64,000 nucleotides of DNA from Eutypa lata. Its lineage: Eukaryota; Ascomycota; Sordariomycetes; Xylariales; Diatrypaceae. A model generated the notes under the pieces. It ran no database searches. It worked only from the letters and a program-made list of their open reading frames with translations, and was not told the DNA's origin. Each line of letters begins with the position of its first letter. The first letter of the stretch is position 1. Positions 60,483 through 64,000 of this stretch are shown in pieces. Position numbers and translations under genes: made by a program. The stretch spans positions 5,022,001-5,086,000 of the forward strand of contig JAKULF010000003.1 in assembly GCA_022661535.1 (NCBI GenBank), in the 5' to 3' direction.

Positions 60483-60909
60483 CGCCAAGTATGAAATAAT
60501 TTTAAGAATCAATACTGAAAAGGCGAGTGAGTGTCTGGTGGAACTGTTTATACATGGCAAGTGTGAACTTATTATGGGAGCCGAGAATATGGCTATGGTG
60601 GCATCCTTTGTGTAGGCGAACAATAAGTTCGTTCGTCTAGGCGTTCAACGCCTGTTTCGAAGAACAAAAGAAAAGAAAGTAGAAATGCCGAATGTTAAGA
60701 AAAGGGGAAGGTGGGTAGAGAGAAAGAGTGAAATAAAGCTATAGATTAATAAAGATAAAAAATACGCCTACAGAATATTCATAATACGATAAAGGAAGAA
60801 GAGTCATGGTAAGCACGGGTAACAAAGAGACGTAAAAATGAAAAAAAAAAGAATTTATGTTGGTGCTCAAGACCGATTTGAATCGGCATTCTTCAAAAAG
60901 GTAAAATTT
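60483..60909. other. Intergenic region upstream of tRNA-Gly 3' end
   Basis: 427 bp, AT-rich, without a gene. Contains a small perfect hairpin at about 60869-60884 (gaccgatttgaatcggc) whose loop resembles a tRNA T arm, and a T-run on the minus strand directly after the tRNA (at about 60894-60898) that could act as a pol III terminator. Confidence 0.45.
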
Positions 60910-60981
60910 TGCAGCTGCCGGGAATTGCACCCAGGTCTCTTCCTTGGGAGGGAAGCAAGTTCACTACTACTCCACAGCTGC
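60910..60981 (-). tRNA. tRNA-Gly (anticodon CCC)
   Basis: A 72-nt minus-strand cloverleaf without an intron. Acceptor stem GCAGCTG/CAGCTGC pairs fully, followed by discriminator A. The D stem is GAGT/ACTT, the anticodon stem CTTCC/GGAAG with loop CTCCCAA (anticodon CCC at plus 60946-60948), and the T stem CTGGG/CCCGG with loop TGCAATT. The 3' flank reaches an oligo-T. Oddities: position 55 is G rather than T in the T loop and position 19 is T rather than G, so the usual elbow pairs G18-U55 and G19-C56 are altered. It is probably functional since every stem pairs. Confidence 0.82.
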
Positions 60982-63900
60982 ATGTATCCTAAATTGTTGA
61001 AAAATTAATCCTTTTTATTACTTATAGCATGGATAGGGTATGTTGCTTCCCACTGTGTCAATGCCTGCCTGAGGACGAGACATGTCTACTTCCAGGGTAC
61101 GTACGTATTTGATTCTGGTTGTCGGGTAGCTACCATTTTAAACACCTTTCTCAGATGCACCTTATTACATAGAACACTGCATGTAATTTCTACTTATTCT
61201 GTATATTTCCTAGAGTGACATCCTATAACTACATCTGAAATTATGTACGGAAATCTTTTTAATGAGTTGCGTTTGCCGATACATAAAAAACCTTTACACC
61301 GTGCTTCTGATATCTGTACAACAAAGGGCTTGTATGTATTGACAGAGTTGCCACCCTCATTGAACGATTTGTACTGTCATTTCTGACTAGGCCCGAGAAA
61401 TGTATGTCGAGAACAAAGCAGCTATTCAGCATTCGAGTATTTTCCAGCTCTTGTGCGACAATGTAAAATATTCTTACCAAGACTGAATGCCATACGAGAA
61501 AAACCACATGCCTCAGGACAAGATTCAGGGATGGACAAACAACTTAAGAACGAGAAAAATAATCAAGTACTCGATTTTACATGCTAACGTAGGCATTAAG
61601 TCAAAAGTTTGCTACGAGTTCCAGTCGCCTGGCATGTCTTTGGCTACGGGCTCGTTGGAGTTTATGGGATATTAATTACCCATCCGATCATTCCACCTCG
61701 ACATTAGGCCGCACAAGATAGTGTGGTTAGGAATTCATTTTATTATTTGCCATTCTCGGAAGACCCTCTGCGTGAAACATGCAAACAACAAATACAATTC
61801 ACCCACTCTTCGATACATTGCACACTCCTGTGTATACATCGGGCCCAATAATGTCTAAATAGCTACCTAGTTAGGCAGCGGCTCCCTGGCTAGTCTTTTC
61901 TCTGTATTTCTACAGCTAGTATTAACCAGTATCAAAACTTATAGGATCATGTCAAAAAATAGTTGAAAGCCTTTACATAATTTCCCTTTCTTCAAAATTT
62001 CCCCATGACCTCCCAAAAGAAGCCCGCCATCATTTCAATATTTGGTATCAACGTACATGCTGTCATCAAGATCAACAAGATCCCCAGTTATAGTGAATGC
62101 GATAAATGAAACCAGACCGTCCAACAGCTTAGTAAACACCTAACCCATAATATCATAGCCAACGAAGTCGGGGGGGGGGGACGGGATCAATGGCACTACA
62201 CGCACGGGGGCTGGTACCTTGCTCAAGATGACACCCTCGAGAAGATGTTTGGTTCGCGAAGTCCGTGTGTCAGTTCTATATCACTTGTCGTCCCGGAGCT
62301 CCCATCCCATAAGCTGCCGTCATTCATAAATTTATATATATTGGTGAGAGGAAGGAAGTGCTGGCGCTAACATACCTATCAATCCAGAGGGTGTTAAGCT
62401 CTCGTGTCTCCAACCTACCGTTACTGCAGTGGTGACCGCCGCCCCTGGAAGCAAGACACCAGGAATTTATGCTATTGTATACATGCCTTTAACACCGAGC
62501 CGCGCGGTAGGGATAGACAGGGGATGCATTTAGCCGCCGACAAGGGCGTGTACCATAGGTGTGGCCTGTGTGTGAAACCCTTCCATCAACTCGAGCTAGA
62601 GCGTGGAGATGGTCCGGCACCTCGCCTTGGCTATCTTGATCTACAATACAAGCCGGAGTTCGAACAGTCCGTAGTCGATCTCGACTGATAGAACATGGTG
62701 AGAGCAAACAGCCTGAAAAGTAGCGACGACGGCGACGACGACAGCAAGAACCCATCATCCATTAAGGCGATTGGGGAGTATCTCGGGTCGCTAGACACGA
62801 TGGGGCAGATTGCCGAGGCGCTGTGCCCGATCAATGAACATTGTGGACCTGACGACTACCTACGTCTGGAACCTCTGGCCCATGGTCGGCCTGGAGCCCG
62901 GCGCGAATAGTAGAAAGATTTCGGTCAAGCATGCAAGAGCCGTCGAGTTCCGGCTGCCGCCAAGCATCCACTCTAGAATTAGATCCGTGTATCGATTTTG
63001 CTAACCTGCTCGTCAACGGCGTGATAGATCCTGACCGGCATGCTGAGCTTCTTAAGAAGCCCGATTTCGTTTCGTGGATCCATAGCCAGGGCGAATACCT
63101 ACCTGGATGTAGTAGACGCTTTGGACCCGAAGGAGATTTCCAGGTAGTCTTTGTAGCCAAAGAGAGGAGGGGGAAGAAAAGTTGCTTAGATCCTGGGAAG
63201 TCGATAACCGCACGGAGTGGTGAAGTAGAATATAAGGAAGAGTTCTCTCACTTGTTTTGACAGGTCTTGACAAGGGAGGGAAGGAAGGGGTGTAGTAGGT
63301 AGGTACTAGGCCACGGGAAAGGTAACATCAAACATCATGTACTTGTCCCGCCCCTTTCTTGGATTTCCTCTACGCCAAGTTGATTTCAGCACATTTACAC
63401 TACTACCCCCACAGTGTAAAGACAACAGAAGAAGACCTATACATGCATGCGACTACCCGACCTACAAGCTGATTGATAGGTGGTCGGTCTGTCTACCTCT
63501 TCCTATGGTTGGATGGTGAAGACACGATGCGTCTCTATTTGTCCAATCAGATTGTAGGAGTTAGCTAGGTTGCAGCACAATTCTACTGCTACGGTACATA
63601 CACCGATGCCAACATTGACTACATCTGTGATGGATAGTTATCGTCATTGTGCTCATGGTAGATGGTGGTTGGCAGTGCTTGGGCGCCAATACATACTTAC
63701 CTAGGACGATTTCAAGCTCGTCGGTCCTAACCCAACCTATCAACCATCTGCCCCCCTCTCTCAGCCTTGCCACGTCAAGCACACCTACATATTGACTACT
63801 ACCCAAGACAAACAAAGGACGTATCAAAGGCAGCTCATCTCAAACAAGTTTCGGTCGTGATTAGAGCAATGAAAATTCCTAGACATGGTATTGGTTGCAT

Positions 63901-64000
63901 GTAGCTAACTGCATACCTACTTACTTGAGTTAATCCAAGAGCACCCACCCCTCCGTAGCACTGAAGCTAGAAGGTGCAACATAAATATGTAGATGAAGAA
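60982..64000. other. Right-end region with weak coding traces
   Basis: No secure gene. Between 62404 and 63205 three plus-strand frames in different phases follow one another (62404..62688, about 62695..62907 and about 62931..63181); the last includes the protein-like segment IDFANLLVNGVIDPDRHAELL. They could be exons of an unrecognised gene or remains of one, but no splice solution or family was found. A homopolymeric G run lies at 62170-62179. The rest (60982-62400, 63270-64000) is AT-rich spacer. Confidence 0.35.

Overview
The window is nuclear DNA from a filamentous ascomycete (Pezizomycotina, most likely a sordariomycete). The genes are split by short introns (about 50-170 nt) with GT..AG ends and CTAAC-type branch sites. 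There are fungus-specific families (Zn2Cys6 regulator, HET domain, 2EXR, DHA1 and sugar-type MFS transporters), a fungal septin, and long AT-rich spacers full of TAGGTA-type words and microsatellites. Gene models below were assembled by hand from splice sites and recognised protein motifs; exon limits are given in each entry. No operons, CRISPR arrays, insertion sequences or intact transposons were seen.

Left part (1-33.4 kb), mostly housekeeping: after about 6 kb without a convincing gene come a NirA/NIT4-like Zn2Cys6 regulator (-), a La/Lhp1 RNA-binding protein (+), a DHA1-type MFS transporter (+) convergent with an iron-ADH/maleylacetate-reductase-like enzyme (-), mitochondrial ribosomal protein uS4m/Nam9 (+), a Cdc3/AspB-class septin (-), a pentatricopeptide-repeat protein with a mitochondrial-type N-terminus (-) and the U6 snRNA-associated protein Lsm4 (-).

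Right part (34-64 kb), accessory: an uncharacterised polyproline single-pass membrane protein (+), a HET-domain protein (-), a small secreted cupin-like protein (-) divergent from a secretory thioredoxin-reductase-like flavoenzyme (+), a phenol-2-monooxygenase-like flavoprotein (-) divergent from a salicylate-hydroxylase-like flavoprotein (+), a decayed LRR/F-box-like pseudogene next to a very AT-rich island, a nucleotidyltransferase-like protein (+), an MFS sugar/quinate-type transporter (+), a 2EXR-domain protein (+), a fumarylacetoacetate-hydrolase-family enzyme (+), a small Cys-rich protein with an in-frame minisatellite (-), and a tRNA-Gly(CCC) gene (-). The last 3 kb hold only weak, possibly decayed coding traces.

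The most coherent idea for a functional module is 41-60 kb: two aromatic-hydroxylase-type flavoproteins, a secretory flavin disulfide oxidoreductase, a sugar/acid transporter and an FAH-family C-C hydrolase, with a maleylacetate-reductase-like enzyme plus transporter 20 kb to the left. This is compatible with an aromatic-compound catabolic or modification set. Co-function is inference from gene content, not shown by the sequence.
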